This document shows, piece by piece, positions 46,817 to 58,562 of a stretch of 64,000 bases of DNA. Each line of letters starts with the position of its first letter. The first letter of the stretch is position 1. The notes beneath the pieces are model-generated. The model worked only from the letters and a program-made list of their open reading frames with translations. It did not search any database and was not told the origin of the DNA. The stretch covers positions 2,797,991 to 2,861,990 of the forward strand of contig JAJEKV010000077.1 of assembly GCA_021234155.1 (NCBI GenBank). Direction: 5' to 3'. Source of the DNA: Isoetes taiwanensis. Its lineage: Eukaryota > Streptophyta > Lycopodiopsida > Isoetales > Isoetaceae. Both the position numbers and the translations under genes were made by a program.

Positions 46817-48640
46817 TTAGGAATAACGGACGCCCGGTCCTGGCGTGGGAAACCAAAACCAACCCACCGACGCACCGGATCGAGGATTAAGAGCCTGAAA
46901 AATTTCTTCCCGTGCTTGTTGATCCATCTGGAGGTTGATTGGCAGAGCTGGTTCATAGCGTGATTGCCGAGGCACGCAGCGAGGTGGCTTCGGGCGAACG
47001 ACGCTGGCCTTGTTTGCCATTGGCAATCCAAAGTTGGTAAGCCGCGGAGGCTTGACCGAGGTGGTCCGATTTGCGAAGCCGTGACTGAACTTGTGGAAGT
47101 TGAGGACATGCCGTGGTGGTATGACCCCATTCGCGACGTTGATAACACCGAGCTTTAGAAGGATCAAAAAGGGGCGGTGTTGGGTCCCCGTTGTTGCTCC
47201 GATTCTTGATAGAGTTGATTTGGTTGAGCTGCGGTGGTTGCGGCTGATATGGCGATTATTGCTGAGATGTTGTTTGCACTTGATAAACCATCTTTTGCGG
47301 AAAGGTGTAGGATGAGTGCGGTGCACTCTTCCGTGGCATGATGCATTGTTGCATCTTTCACAATGAGGCGGGCCATTGGTGGAGTTGCACTCATTTGCCA
47401 AGTGGCCTTGGTGTTTTGCGATATGGCACCAGATCCGGACCGCTACCGCTGATTTGGCGTGTTGAGGTTGGATGTTAGAGTTGCGGAACCATGGCGGGGT
47501 GGAATGAAAGGAGCCCCTGAAAGAGCCACGCCGGGAGGAGGAAACATTGACCGAGTGATTGACAAGGTCGATAGCCTGCTCCAAAGTCTTGAGGTGTATT
47601 GATCCATGAGTCGGATAAATGGAGGAAGGCCTTGGAGAAACCCAGACCAAGATCACGGCTCGTACCTCCGTACTCTTTGAGTTTGCCGAAGGTGATATGA
47701 AGTCGACCGCAAAATCCCCGGGCGGACTCGCGGGCTCTTGTTGAAGGTCATTGAGTTGCTTGAGATGAAGTTGATCATCATCCGTGGGTTCCATAGTGAG
47801 AAAGAAAAGCGTTTTCATTTCGACCAATCTTGTTTCCGGTGGCTTTTGTTGGACATAAGCCATTGGTGAGGAGAGCCATGCAAAGGTGGTGGAAAAAGAT
47901 ATGGAATTTCAGTTGAGGTTGTGCATGACCATTTAGGGCAGCCAGAGCCTCAAATTCTTCCATGTGGGCCTGAGCACTTTGGTCTAAAGGTTTGCCTTCG
48001 TGGTTGCCAAAGGTTGGATAAGTCGCCTAAGGGTCCGGAAGGTAGAGGTGAAAGTGCTTGGCGTGACAGGAACTGGATAGGGATTATATTGAGGTGGAGT
48101 TGGAGGTGGCATGGTGCCTGAAAGACCCTGATGAAGGGTAACTGAGGGGGAGGTACTGGAGGTGCCTGATCATTGGTTTTGAGGTCGGTAAGGTTGTAAA
48201 CAGAAGAGCGGTGGAAATGTAGGGAAGGGAAATTCCCGGGAGGAGCAAAAGAGACATGTGGATATCCCCTCGGCCCCGGAGGAGATGATGGTTGTGAAGG
48301 CGAGGCGCATACGTAAGAATGATGGATGTAGGCATGTTCGGGGGTATGAAAGTAAGGTTGAGAAGGTTGAGCCTGATAGGGCTCCTGATAGTGATGAGGT
48401 GACTGAGGCTGTGAGCAATGTTTGCACGCTTTGAGGCGGGAACCGAGAGACATGACACGAGGGGTGGTGGCCTCGATTGAGCCCCTAGGCCTGAATGTGG
48501 CCTCCTCAATGTCATAAGCAGATCCATACATGTCGTAACAACTTCCTCACGATGATGGCTTCCCAAGCGAGACGCCGTCAGGGAAAGAAGTTCTTCCGCG
48601 TGAAGTTTCGCAGACATGGCTTTAAGAAAGGAAAATCGAA
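46817..48640 (-). pseudogene. Gypsy gag
   Basis: Two long open stretches cover this region: 47,950-48,531 (193 codons, proline-rich, PHHYQEPYQAQPSQPYFH type) and 46,817-47,863 (348 codons). The second holds a zinc-knuckle-like CHIAKHQGHLANEC (about 47,395-47,436). In the CX2CX4HX4C pattern the second cysteine position is alanine. Gag forms the particle that packages element RNA. The break between the two stretches at about 47,900 and the lost cysteine suggest a damaged gene or damaged consensus. Confidence 0.8.
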
Positions 48641-48666
48641 TCAGACCCGCAGCGGCATGGCGACAA

Positions 48667-49249
48667 TATTTGGGGTCGGGTTCGAACTCCCGCAAGACAC
48701 CTTGACCCCGGGAGGACCCGTGGATCTAACAGAGAATCCGGGGACTATGTCACTTGGGATTTGCAAGAAAACAAGGAAAGGGAAAGAAAATAAGAGAACA
48801 ATGAGACAACAATGATAAGCTTCCTTGATATCAATGATGATGATACATGAGCTCGCAATCGAGAGAAAATCAAGTGAGACAAGATTCAAAACTCATCTAA
48901 AACTCATGTGCTAGCTCTACTCATATATATAGTACAATGGCCTTTGGCCCAATATAGACACTGGATTGATTTGATTTCGGCGCCGAGCTCTCACGAAAGG
49001 AGGCCTGATTTTGAGGAATCTTGGGCGGTGCCTCTTGAAAAGCCCGAATCAATGACGCTGACGCTGGTGGTGTGGGCCGCCACTTGTCCGCCTCTTGTTG
49101 ACGCCAGCGCGTGGTCTTTGTCTGCGTGGTCGGCTTGGTCTTCTCATTGAGCCTTTGACGAGCCGGACCCGCTTTGGTTGTGGATCCTTGGCCTTGACCT
49201 GGTCCGTCAGATGCATGAATAGTCCTGTGCGGGAGGCACAGGACTAACA
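48667..49249 (-). repeat. Gypsy 5' LTR
   Basis: This 583 bp LTR begins (minus strand) TGTTAGTCCTGTGCCTCCCG. The other end is CCCCAAATA, where the 3' LTR has CCCCAAACA. Directly downstream on the minus strand lies TTGTCGCCATGCCGCTGCGG, which loosely resembles a TGGCGCC-type primer binding site. Confidence 0.9.
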
Positions 49250-50905
49250 ACCTGAATTGAATGAAAATGGGCAAAAATATATAGTTAGATTGGCAGCAAA
49301 ATGTTATCACAGAAGAGGGGACTAGATTATGATGAAATATTTTCTTCAATAGTCAAATTTTCATGTATCAGGATGCTATGCATTTGCTAATGCTAAAGAT
49401 CTCGAAATACATCACATGGATGTAAGTATTTACGTTCTCTGATGCAAAATTAGATGAAGAATTTTTTATGAAACAAGCACAAGAGTTTGAAGTTGGAAAT
49501 AATCTAGTGTGGAAGCTAAACAGCACATTGTTCATGTTGAAACAGGCCCCTTGCCAATGGTATATTTGCATGGATAAATATCTCAGCGAAAAGAATTTCT
49601 CAAAACTACAAATAGATGGCATTATATGTATTGCAAAACAAGGAGTTAGTTATTGCATTATTGCCTTATATGTTGATAATTGCATCATGATTGCTAATGC
49701 CTTGACATGTTTGGATAAGTGCAAGGCAGTGCTGAAAGAAAAGTTAAACTCAAAAGATTTTTAGAAATCGAAGTGCATAGAGATCGAGAAACAAGAAACT
49801 GACACTCAACTAAAAGTCAAATATTCGAGATATGGCAAAAGCTTTGGATTGGAATTTTGTAAGGCAGTAGATACTCCTCTAGTCCCTAATCGTAAGATTT
49901 CAGAAGAAATATGTCCCTAAATAACAAAATATGTTGAAGAAATGGAAGGGGCACTTTATAGAGAACTAATAGAATGCCTATATATGTATCTAATCGCACT
50001 GGATTCCTAATATTGCATTCTCAATAAGTCCGCTAAATAGATACTTTCGAATAATCCAGGGGAAAATGCAACAGACAATTGCAAAAAAGAGTCTTGAAAA
50101 TTTTGAAAGAAACTCAAGATCAAAGCATTTGCTATTCTAGTGAAGATTTGACTCTCACAGGCTATTGTGATGCAGTTTGGGCATCAGACCTAGACTATAG
50201 AAAATCCACTTCAGGATTTTCAATTCACCTTGGAGGTGCATCAATTGCATGGAAATTTAAAAAGCAATCTAGTATTGCAATGTCATCGGTTGAATTTGAT
50301 ATATCGCAGATACTCTTTTGTTGTTAAGAAAATTATATGGACCAGAAGGTCGTTAGATGAACTTGGTATTGTTCAAACAGATCCTATTTTTCTAAGTGAT
50401 AGTCAGAGTTGTATAGCCATTACTAAGAATTTAGCTTTGCCCCAAAGGACCAAACACATTGAGCTTCACATACATTTCATAAGAAAAATGGTTAGCAAGA
50501 AATATATTACAGTCATATAAGTTGGTGCACAGGATCAAGTTACAGATATCTTCACAAAAGCATTGCCTAAGATGAAGTTTAATGTCACATGACTCTTGTG
50601 AAATATATATGAATATAAAATGCAAGGTTAATTTTTGATATAGGTGCTTCATTTACGGTCAAAATTTTATTAAGTTGAGTTTTACAGCGATCTTGTACAT
50701 GCATGCAACATAGAGTTCAGAGACAACATGATGCATGCAATATATAATTCAGAGGGGACATGATGCAAAAGATTATTCAGGTCAATGATGTTGAATATAT
50801 TATGCACAAAAAGTTAAGAAAAGTGATTTGTATTCAACGCAAAAGGTAAGATGGGTGATTTGCCTCAGTTAAACTACTTAACACAAAAATGATCTGAAGA
50901 GGGAA
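49250..50905 (+). pseudogene. Copia RT-RNase H, most complete plus-strand copy (U4)
   Basis: This continues the RT interrupted by the gypsy element. Readable blocks are LDYDEIFSSIVK near 49,320-49,356, VWKLNSTLFMLKQAPCQWY at 49,510-49,566 and ALYVDNCIMI at 49,663-49,692, where the catalytic pair reads DN and not DD. RNase H blocks include TGYCDAVWASDLDYRKSTSG at about 50,157-50,216 and RTKHIELHIHFIRKMVSKKY at about 50,445-50,510. The stretch 49,468-49,764 is open for 98 codons. Stops and a frameshift near 50,300 follow. The RNase H TEAEY motif is replaced by a broken sequence there. It is inactive. Confidence 0.9.
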
Positions 50906-52407
50906 TGTTGTAATGTGTCAAATCACATTATCTGTATTGTATTGTTTGTTTCAGAAAAATTGCAATGGTACCTAGAACATCATCTCTTAATATGATGTCA
51001 TTATGCTCAATGATACCTAAATTGTTATAAGATACTAGAAAGATGAATATTGCTTCTTTAGAGCATTGTGCTAGGCAAATTGTTTTGAGCTAAACAAATA
51101 TTTGAAATCTCGGTGAATGCTGAACCGTCGGATTCTTCCTTTCTAGCTCCATAACCGTCGGACTAGCAGTGTCAAATCATCTACAGTGTTCTAGTCAATA
51201 ACAAAGTTGCAGTGTTGTGCTATAGTGAATTTCGAGGTTTCTTGATGATCTAAGATTAATATTACTTGATATTTAGTTCATCTCCAAAGATATGCTTGCT
51301 AAATTCAAATACTATTGACTAGCTGAAATTGAGTGATAGAGTTACTTCATCACTTTGAAAAGTCACGAGAACCACGGAAGATTTAACATCAAACATTTTC
51401 GAGGAGATCTGTGGAATGATTTTGATATAATGAACATCGCCTCCCCATGCAACTTCAGAATTAGCCCAAGTGCTTTGATGACATGGCAAAAATGATAGAC
51501 ATGTGTCATGCTAACATGGCGTTTGACATTGTAAACATGTTTTGATCTTAAAGAAGGCTTTTTCAACTAGTTGAATCCAAAGTGAATGGTTGATGCAGCA
51601 AATCGAGGCTGAAAAATAGGTTTAAATGCAATATGCGAGAATCAATATAAGAGGATGGAAAAATAGGCTGAATGATATGGAATCCTTGCATTAGCAGAAC
51701 TTCTAAATCTTCTAATCTTCAAGTCGCTTGTAAAAACTACTCATGTGATTTCTCTCAAATCTTTTGTGAATGTGTTGCAACTTTGAATGTGACTCAATGA
51801 TGAATAATCCTATAAAATGGAAAAACTTTAGTTGTTGCCAAATCCTGGCAACTGGATGCCCAAAAGAAAATAATTGGCAAGGGCTTTTCAATCCATGACC
51901 TCTTGGTCTTCATGAACTTTAAAAAATCTATTCTATTCTATTCTATTCTATTCTATCTTTCAGTCAATGTTCTTGATAGTATGGGAAGATATGGCTAGCA
52001 TGATAAGGGAGTGAAGAAATGATAATGTAACACGAGTTAGAATGGAGATATAGGTCAATGAATGTTTGCAAAAATATGTGGTGTATGAGCATATGTGGAC
52101 CTATAAATGGAAATACTGTTAGTACGGAATTGGGTAGCAATGATGGAGGGAGTGAGTGAAAAATGACTCAAGTATCTTATAAAAGGCAGGTCAACTGTGA
52201 AAATGGGTGTCATAATCAACCAAGCAAAGAACTAAAGAGAAGGAATTATTTTAAGTGTAGTCAATGGAGAAAAAGGATGTCATAGGGCTTAGCAATATTT
52301 GGGAGGTCGAGGTTTAAGATCAACCCTAATGTTTCGATAAATTATCTGAAGGTCAAACATTCTCAATCCATATAACCAATTAGTTAATATATAATTTTAA
52401 GGCCAGT
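50906..52407 (+). mobile_element. Candidate copia 3' LTR, right-truncated (U4)
   Basis: It starts TGTTGTAATG after GAAGAGGGAA and is homologous to 1,683-~3,175 of U1. The (TTCTA)n run is longer here (about 51,927-51,957) and the TATA-like CTTATAAAA lies near 52,178. The match to U1 ends between 52,408 and about 52,435, where the second gypsy element begins. Confidence 0.55.
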
Positions 52408-54123
52408 ATGATGCGTGACTTTTAGACGTTCCAAAGACAAAAGATACCCCGTGACATATATATCTTTGCCCTCGTCATGCGTACACGCCATCCCGATTGA
52501 CGTGTACGCCGACGTGTAGCCAAGCAAGTAGCACCCTAGGGGGCAACTTGCAAGGTGTGCACATTTATTTATGTGCACATTTATTCATGTGCACATTTAC
52601 TGTGACGTTCCACGTATTTATACGGTGTACGTATAAATATATTGACACGTCACGGGCCGAGGATACGCCATCATGGGGGTATGTAGACTGACCACAAGGG
52701 ATTAATTTAGCTATGCTAAATTAATAAGGGGTTAATTACCTATAATTAAGGAATAATTATCTAATTAACTTAATTAAGCTAATTAAGTTAGGCTAATTAA
52801 TTAATTAGGAAGAGGACACTGGCCAAACTCGACACAAGAGGGAGACTTCTAATTTGGGGCGAAATTGGATCCCAATCCCAATTTGCCCCAAATCGAATCC
52901 GTGGAGAGGAGGCTGGTTTCAGTCGCTTTGAAGATGGAGATCCCACATGACAATGGTTCCAGCCGTAATGGGTTAGTAGATAGATTAGTTTGATATTTCT
53001 AGGCCAAGCGCCTCACAGCTTCTTTGCTTGTCTCGATGTAGATTAACCCTTGTTTGATAGTTAGAACCTTTCTCAACTATTGATTGTGCTCTGTGGATGG
53101 ATGGATGGATGTATCTTTGGTAGTATCTCTGTTAGTTCTTCCGTAAAGCAGTGGATTAAGGGGGTAGAGATCTATGTAACCTATGTTCATTAGTATGCTC
53201 CTAGTAGCTCCCCGTAATACCCGAAGAATGCGGCTCAGGTACAAGATCCCACCGAAATGCGTGGAATCTATGGCATGATTGAAGCACCGGATAAGGGGCG
53301 TGAGTGATGAAGTGTGGGGTGGGGTCTCACCGAGCATAAAAGGCTACGAGGACTCCTTCAGGTGAGCTAGGTTTAATAGTCTGGCCGTTGAACTAGGCCT
53401 GCATGGGTCCGGACACTCCCCGGGTGCAGTGGTGTGATCATCCCGCACTTTGAAGATAAAGTTAGGGGGAGTAGGTGCGGGGATGCGGTCGCCGGAGCGC
53501 GCGACGTATTCTCTAGCTCACCCATGGAATCACTGCGACTGAAGGAAGGGACACTTCCCCGACCTGCCTCGCCGGACCGGGAGATGTAATCCGGAGTAGT
53601 CCCGGCGGGTGATGCCTTGGGATTGCGCCTCCGGGAAGGCTACAATGACGCCATAGCTTGATTCAGCTCATCCGCAAAGTGTGCAACGTGAGGGGCGGAT
53701 GGAGTGGACAACCCTAGCCGATGTTCTATGCCGCCAATGCCATGTCAAGATTCTCGCTGGCTGATCTTTTGAGACCTAGCCGCCTACCGATCCTCATTGA
53801 GTCCGAGGCTCCGGTAGAACCATGGGTTTTGGGATGTTTTCCTTAGCATTAGATGTATCTTTCCTCGCTATCATCGTTGATGGATGTGCCACCCTTCGTG
53901 GTGGTTATTTATGATATGATTATGTTGTATGCTAACCTTGTATTCACGCTTCGCGACATAGGAGTCCCATTGAAGGTGTAATTTAATGACACCTCCTGTC
54001 CTTCACCTCGCATCTTCTATAGATGGTCCGAGTTAGACGAAGGGCCCCCGCCATGGTGAGCTGATTGCCATGGGAGGGGTCCTCGCATGTATACGCCCAG
54101 AGCCAGATATGTTGAGGGAGCCA
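52408..54123 (+). repeat. Candidate gypsy 5' LTR (about 1.7 kb)
   Basis: The start is set by the end of U4 homology and a TGATGCG sequence, though weak similarity to U1 persists for about 25 bases, so the start may be near 52,435. The end GAGCCA precedes the primer binding site. Inside are three GTGCACATTTA repeats (about 52,556-52,602), a TATA-like GTATAAATATA (about 52,629) and an AT-rich segment of TTAATTA-type inverted repeats (52,700-52,810). No 3' partner survives to confirm it. Confidence 0.5.
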
Positions 54124-54129
54124 TGCGGG

Positions 54130-54143
54130 TGGTATCGTGAGCC
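54130..54143 (+). promoter_or_regulatory. Primer binding site, tRNA-Met-like
   Basis: TGGTATCGTGAGCC matches the TGGTATCAGAGCC initiator tRNA-Met primer site with a small change in the middle. It follows the proposed LTR end by six bases. Confidence 0.55.
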
Positions 54144-54914
54144 ATGATTTTGGTCGACAAATCATAGCACTGACCAAATCTTTAATCCGTTAGCTCGATA
54201 GTTGAGTGAGAGTTTAGTCTTGTGCTAGGTTGATGTAATAAATTGTGAGATTTAGGAAGTTTGGGGCGCATTTTGGAGGGAAAAGGTGTAACTCGAGGAC
54301 CCAGGTTTAGATGGGCCATAACTTTTATAGGTAGCTCCTGATGAAGGCTTAAAATGGCTCCAACCCGGCTGGGCACATCCCAAATACCCTAGGGGGCACG
54401 CTTTCCCCGAAGTTCAAATGGCGAACCCAAGGCTAGAATCCAAGATGGGCGCTGCCTGCGGATTAGGTGTTTAAAATCAAAAGTTATGAACGTATTTTGC
54501 AACAATACCATATATGGTCCGGCCAGATAAAAATACGTCCGCTAAAAAAAAAAAAAAAAAAAAAAAAGTTAGTTTCAAATTTGTGTCTTTCTTTTTTGAA
54601 AGTGTGTTTCCTTTTGGTCGCTTCCCTTCCGCCATAGTCCGGATTTGAGCTCCAACGCCATAATTTAATTTCGAATTTGTACCTTGTTTCTACCCTAAAA
54701 CCCTAACCATACTTTTTGGTAATAGCTTCATCACGCTTTGTTAGTAATCACTTCTACAAAACTGGATATGCCTTTGGAGGATGATGCGGGACTTAGTTCT
54801 TAGATATGATTTTGATAATTATAAATCCTTACACTTTGTATATTATTAAAGGTGCTTATACCTTCTTATGTATATATAGACGGTGTATGTAATGCTTTTG
54901 GCATACCTCTACGG
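54144..54914 (+). other. Gypsy leader with A24 tract
   Basis: This is a non-coding leader between the primer binding site and gag. A run of 24 adenines lies at 54,544-54,567, the longest homopolymer in the window. It may mark an old insertion or a slippage-prone site. Confidence 0.5.
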
Positions 54915-55990
54915 ATGTCGGGCAGATTGACACCAAGGGAGCTCCTTTTTGATGAAGAGGCAGCCTAGTAGAGCCGCAGTTTATGTGTTGAGCACAAACC
55001 CTCCGCAGTTCGCAGACCTGAAAATGGACCGGAGTTACCTGCCATTACCGCCCGAGTCCACCACCCATTCAGCCACCCGCAAATATTCACCGGCCTCGCA
55101 TTACAAAGAGGAAACACCATGCCAAGCGGCGTAGGAGCTCTTCTAGCGAGAGTGCCACGCCTTCTACGCACCGACACCTCTAAATCTTTGAGTCATCCGT
55201 CTCGCCCAGTCGCCATGCCAAGAAGGATAAGGAATACCGCAAGACCGCGGGACAACAGCCATTACAAGTATATGGAAGAACAGAAGTTAACCCAGCCTTT
55301 GATGGGAAATCCAGGGGGAGGTCTTAATGCGAATCTTGGTTAGACGAGATGAAGGAATTTGGGAAATCATATAGTATGACCGAGAAGGATACAGTAAAGG
55401 TCGCCACCACCAACCCTCACCGGTCACTTTAATTTGGTGGAAGGGTTATGCTAGGGGCAAAGCATTTGGACAGAGCAGTGCAAGTTTAAGAAGTTTGCAA
55501 AGGCCTTTAAGTCTCACTATGTGCCCCTGTGGCACACAAGTGCCGCCAGATCTGAGACTTTCTATAGGTTGGAGCAGAAAGGCATGTCAGTTCAAGCCTA
55601 TAATCGACGAGTGCGCGCTTTGAGGCTATATATGTGCCGGCATGAATGAGAAGAGGGTAGTGGAAGGATATATTGAAGGGTTGGCACCATCAATTAAAAG
55701 AATGGTAAAGGCCATAGACCCAAAATCTGTTGCAGAGGCCGAGGCTAAGGCATTGAGCCTCGAGGAGGACATACCAAAGAACCAGTATCAGCGTCCCGCT
55801 CCTTATTCTCAGCAAAATTCATATGGACGGCAGGATAAGAAAGTTACCCTTAATGTGCCGGATAAGCCGAATAATATGGGGAGCTCAATTCGGGACCTCT
55901 TACAGTCTATTCCCAAAGAGGCTCGAGAACAGCTCCGCAAAAAGATAAGGCATGTTTCGTGCGCGGCCCGCATATGATACGTAACTGCCC
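54915..55990 (+). pseudogene. Gypsy gag (chromovirus-like)
   Basis: Candidate start MSGRLTPRELLFDEEA at 54,915 stops within 20 codons. The basic SPSRHAKKDKEYRKT region follows in another frame at about 55,204-55,248. The retrotransposon gag core reads KKFAKAFKSHYVPLWHTSAA near 55,490-55,550 and then, in frame 55,642-55,977, VVEGYIEGLAPSIKRMVKAI. A damaged zinc knuckle is at about 55,948-55,985 (ACFV...HMIRNCP), with a cysteine and spacing lost. At least three frame changes are present. Confidence 0.75.
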
Positions 55991-56159
55991 TATGTCACAC
56001 AAACTACTCACCGCAATGGCCGACCTCGATTGGGGCGATCTCGAAGTCTTCACCACTGTTGACGAGGAGGCCCACGAGTACATTCACTGGGCGCCTCCCA
56101 TATTTTTGCAGCTATTGAAACGGCAATGCTGAAAAGTCAGCCTCTCGTTATTTCTGCTT

Positions 56160-56330
56160 ATAGGCCGTAGACAAGAAGCCCTTTATTATTCTTATGGATA
56201 CGGGTAGTACCCCCATAATTTTGCTTCCCCAGAATGGCCAGGTGTTGAAACTTGAGACTTTAAGATCCGTGACCACTGACCAAGAACCTTAGCCGGTGGT
56301 AAGATCCGACATACAAATGGCGCCGCATTA
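56160..56330 (+). pseudogene. Gypsy protease
   Basis: KKPFIILMDTGSTPIILLPQ is read at about 56,174-56,233. DTGS is the retropepsin active-site motif. The domain is interrupted by a stop near 56,290 and a further piece (DLIVGIEFLAS-like) lies at about 56,400-56,430. It would process the polyprotein. It is inactive as written. Confidence 0.8.
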
Positions 56331-56679
56331 ACCTCAATATGCACGGTTGCGTGTGCACCGCTTGCTTTAGGTGCCGAAGCTAATGGATATTGGCAAATAT
56401 GATCTTATTGTTGGCATAGAGTTCTTGGCATCCGCTAAAGCCAATATAGATCATGAAAACGGGAAGTAACCTTCAACGCAGCTAATGGAGCCCGAAAGTA
56501 ACTATTAAAGGTGATCCATTAAACCCAATTATCTGATCCACGCTCTATCGACAGTTAGATAAGGCTATACGCAGGAATAAGATACTTTGCGTTATCAGAC
56601 TTGCCTCCATTGAGTCGGATGCTAAATAGAAGGAAGTAGTGGATGCATTACCAGAGAACATTGTCAATCTTCTCAGAGA

Positions 56680-57660
56680 ATTTAAGGATCTTTTCCCAGA
56701 TGAGATCCAGAAGCTTCCTCCTTTCAGAGGGGTGGAATGTGAGATAGCTTTGGAACCGGGTACTAAGCCTACCAAGAAGGTGCAGACCGCATGAGTCCTC
56801 CCCGAGTTGGTGAGCTTAAGAATCAACTGCAGGAGCTATTGAACCTAGGCTTCATTCGGCCTAGTGTTTCACCTTTTGGTGCTCCTATTCTCTTTGTTAA
56901 GAAGAAGAATGGCTCCATGAGGATGTGCATTGACTATAGGCAGCTCAACAAGCATACGATCAAAAATCGCTATGCTTTACCTAGAGCAGATGATCTTATG
57001 GATCAATTGCAAGGGGCCAAATACTTCTCCAAGATTGACTTACGCTCCGGGTATCATCAGATAAGAATTAAAGAGGAAGACATCCATAAATCTGCCTTTC
57101 GTACTAGATACGGGCATTATGAATTGACAGTTATGCCTTTTGGGTTAACTAATGCCCCCGCAACTTTTATGCGGTTGATGAATGATGTCTTCCGAGAATA
57201 CTTAGATGATTTTGTTGTTATTTTCTTTGACGACATTCTCATCTACAGTAAAACCCTTGAGGAGCATGAGAAGCACCTTAGATTGGCCTTGCGTAAACCG
57301 AAGGCCACCTGACTCTTTTGCAAAGTTCTCTAAAGTGCAAATTCGCCCACACCAAAGGTGGATTATTTGGGGCATGTGATTTTGCGAGGGTATTGCTTCT
57401 GCAGACAAAGAAAGATAGAGGCAGTTAAAGATTGGCCTATTCAGGGTAATATTTCAGAGGTAAGGAGTTTTTTGGGCTTGGCAGGATATTACATGCGGGG
57501 AAATTTATCAAGGATTTTGCCAAAATTGCAGCCCCTCTCTGAGACTTTTACAAAGCATGAGAAAGTGAAGGATTGGCTAGATCACCGAAGGCGAAAGGTC
57601 CGGACAAGCTTTGTGGCTCAAGGATGCTTTGACTTCAAAGATCCCTCACCTTGCCAGACC
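56680..57660 (+). pseudogene. Gypsy reverse transcriptase (best preserved RT in window)
   Basis: An open stretch of 173 codons (56,791-57,312) carries most RT blocks in order: [55 protein letters not shown] (first catalytic D), [18 protein letters not shown] and [12 protein letters not shown] (catalytic DD at about 57,226-57,234). After a frameshift near 57,310 the thumb and connection continue as VRSFLGLAGYYMRGN near 57,460-57,505. It copies element RNA into DNA. Upstream LPPFRGVECEI-type sequence at about 56,713 is the usual RT leader. The frame breaks at 57,310 and 57,600 make it non-functional as written. Confidence 0.92.
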
Positions 57661-57669
57661 CGGAGAAGG

Positions 57670-58140
57670 ATAAGTTAGTAGCAACAGATGCCAATAAAAT
57701 TGCTACCGGGGGAGTCCTAATGCAGGAAGGTAGGGTTATTGCGTATAATTCTAAGAAGATGAATGAAACCGAACAACAGCGATACCCTACCCCATGATCG
57801 GGAATTGTTAGCAGTTGTATGCGCTTTATGATATGGAGACACTACCTTCTTGGTAGGAGATTCCAGCTAGATAATGGATCACCGAGAGTCTCCGTTATCT
57901 TTCTACCCAGCCAAATCTCAATCTTCGGCCAGAGAAGATGGATGGAGTTTCTAGAGGAGTATGATTTTGAAATTATGTATAAGCCGGGTAAGCACAATGT
58001 GGTTGCGGATGCTTTGTCACGCCATCCCTTGATAACACGCACCCATTGTAATGCAATTTCTATGCTCACCAGTGAGTTTGGAAAACAAATAGAGCAGACC
58101 TTGGCCACCGATCCAGAATTCCATGAAGTGTGGGAATGAT
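57670..58140 (+). pseudogene. Gypsy RNase H
   Basis: LVATDANKIATGGVLMQEGR and VIAYNSKKMNETEQQRY are read at about 57,674-57,785, then WRHYLLGRRFQL at about 57,833 and EEYDFEIMYKPGKHNVVADA with LSRHP at about 57,953-58,027. These are the conserved RNase H blocks of chromovirus-type gypsy elements, ending in the H..VADALSR motif. Stops at about 57,798 and 57,830 interrupt it. Confidence 0.88.
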
Positions 58141-58279
58141 TCGCCCAAAGAGGCATGGGACGGATAAGGGCGTGAGGCTTTCAGCTCTTATAAGAAGGAG
58201 GGCAATTTGTTTTATTACAAAGATAAGTTGTGTATACGAGAGACTTCGAGGAGTAACGTAAGCTTAGTCTCTATGATAC

Positions 58280-58562
58280 AATACACAAATGACCCTATTT
58301 GGACATGCGAGGGGTTTCATGAAGACCTACTTTAAGATTCGGCTCCGGCTATTATTACACAATGATGAAGAAGGACATTGCAGGATACATTAAGCAATGT
58401 CAAGTGTGTCAGCAAACCAAGGTCGAGCAATTAAGGATTCCAGGAGAATTGCAACCTCTGGATGTGCCCAACGCCAAATGGGAAGTGATAACCATGGATT
58501 TCATTGTGGGCCTTCCACGTACCCTCCGTGGATATGATGCCTTAATGGTAGTGGTCGACAAC
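58280..58562 (+). pseudogene. Gypsy integrase N-terminal part, truncated
   Basis: The zinc-binding domain end (MMKKDIAGYIKQCQVCQQTK) and the core start (WEVITMDFIVGLPRTLRGYD, then ALMVVVDN) are read at 58,362-58,562. The first catalytic aspartate lies in MDF. At VVVDN the reading leaves the family, because the copia LTR starts, so over half of integrase is lost. The first histidines of the zinc motif (about 58,290-58,320) are scrambled. Confidence 0.88.

Larger units (their letters stand above)
39888..49249 (-). mobile_element. Complete Ty3/gypsy LTR retrotransposon (9.36 kb)
   Basis: The element lies on the minus strand with 5' LTR at 48,667-49,249 and 3' LTR at 39,888-40,485. Both LTRs have TG...CA-type ends (TGTTAG start; CCCCAAACA or its variant end). 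It is bounded by ACCTG at 39,883-39,887 and 49,250-49,254, and the unduplicated site is seen in U1 (near 940) and U2 (near 8,572). Internal order gag, protease, RT, RNase H, integrase defines Ty3/gypsy. Phrases such as MDGF..YNQISIK in RT suggest the Tat-type branch and not a chromovirus, but that is tentative. All genes carry frameshifts. Confidence 0.92.
52408..58562 (+). mobile_element. Ty3/gypsy element, chromovirus-like, 3'-truncated
   Basis: The order is a long 5' LTR (to about 54,123), primer binding site, gag, protease, RT, RNase H and the start of integrase, all on the plus strand. The RT and integrase motifs ([31 protein letters not shown]) match the chromovirus-type gypsy elements of plants. 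The integrase stops at 58,562 inside MVVVDN, where the inverted copia copy begins, so the rest of integrase and the 3' LTR are missing. All genes contain frame breaks. Confidence 0.85.

Noticed and set aside
46817-47863. 348-codon open stretch as a host gene
   Set aside because: It lies between the gypsy LTRs in the gag position and contains a zinc-knuckle-like motif, so it is gag.
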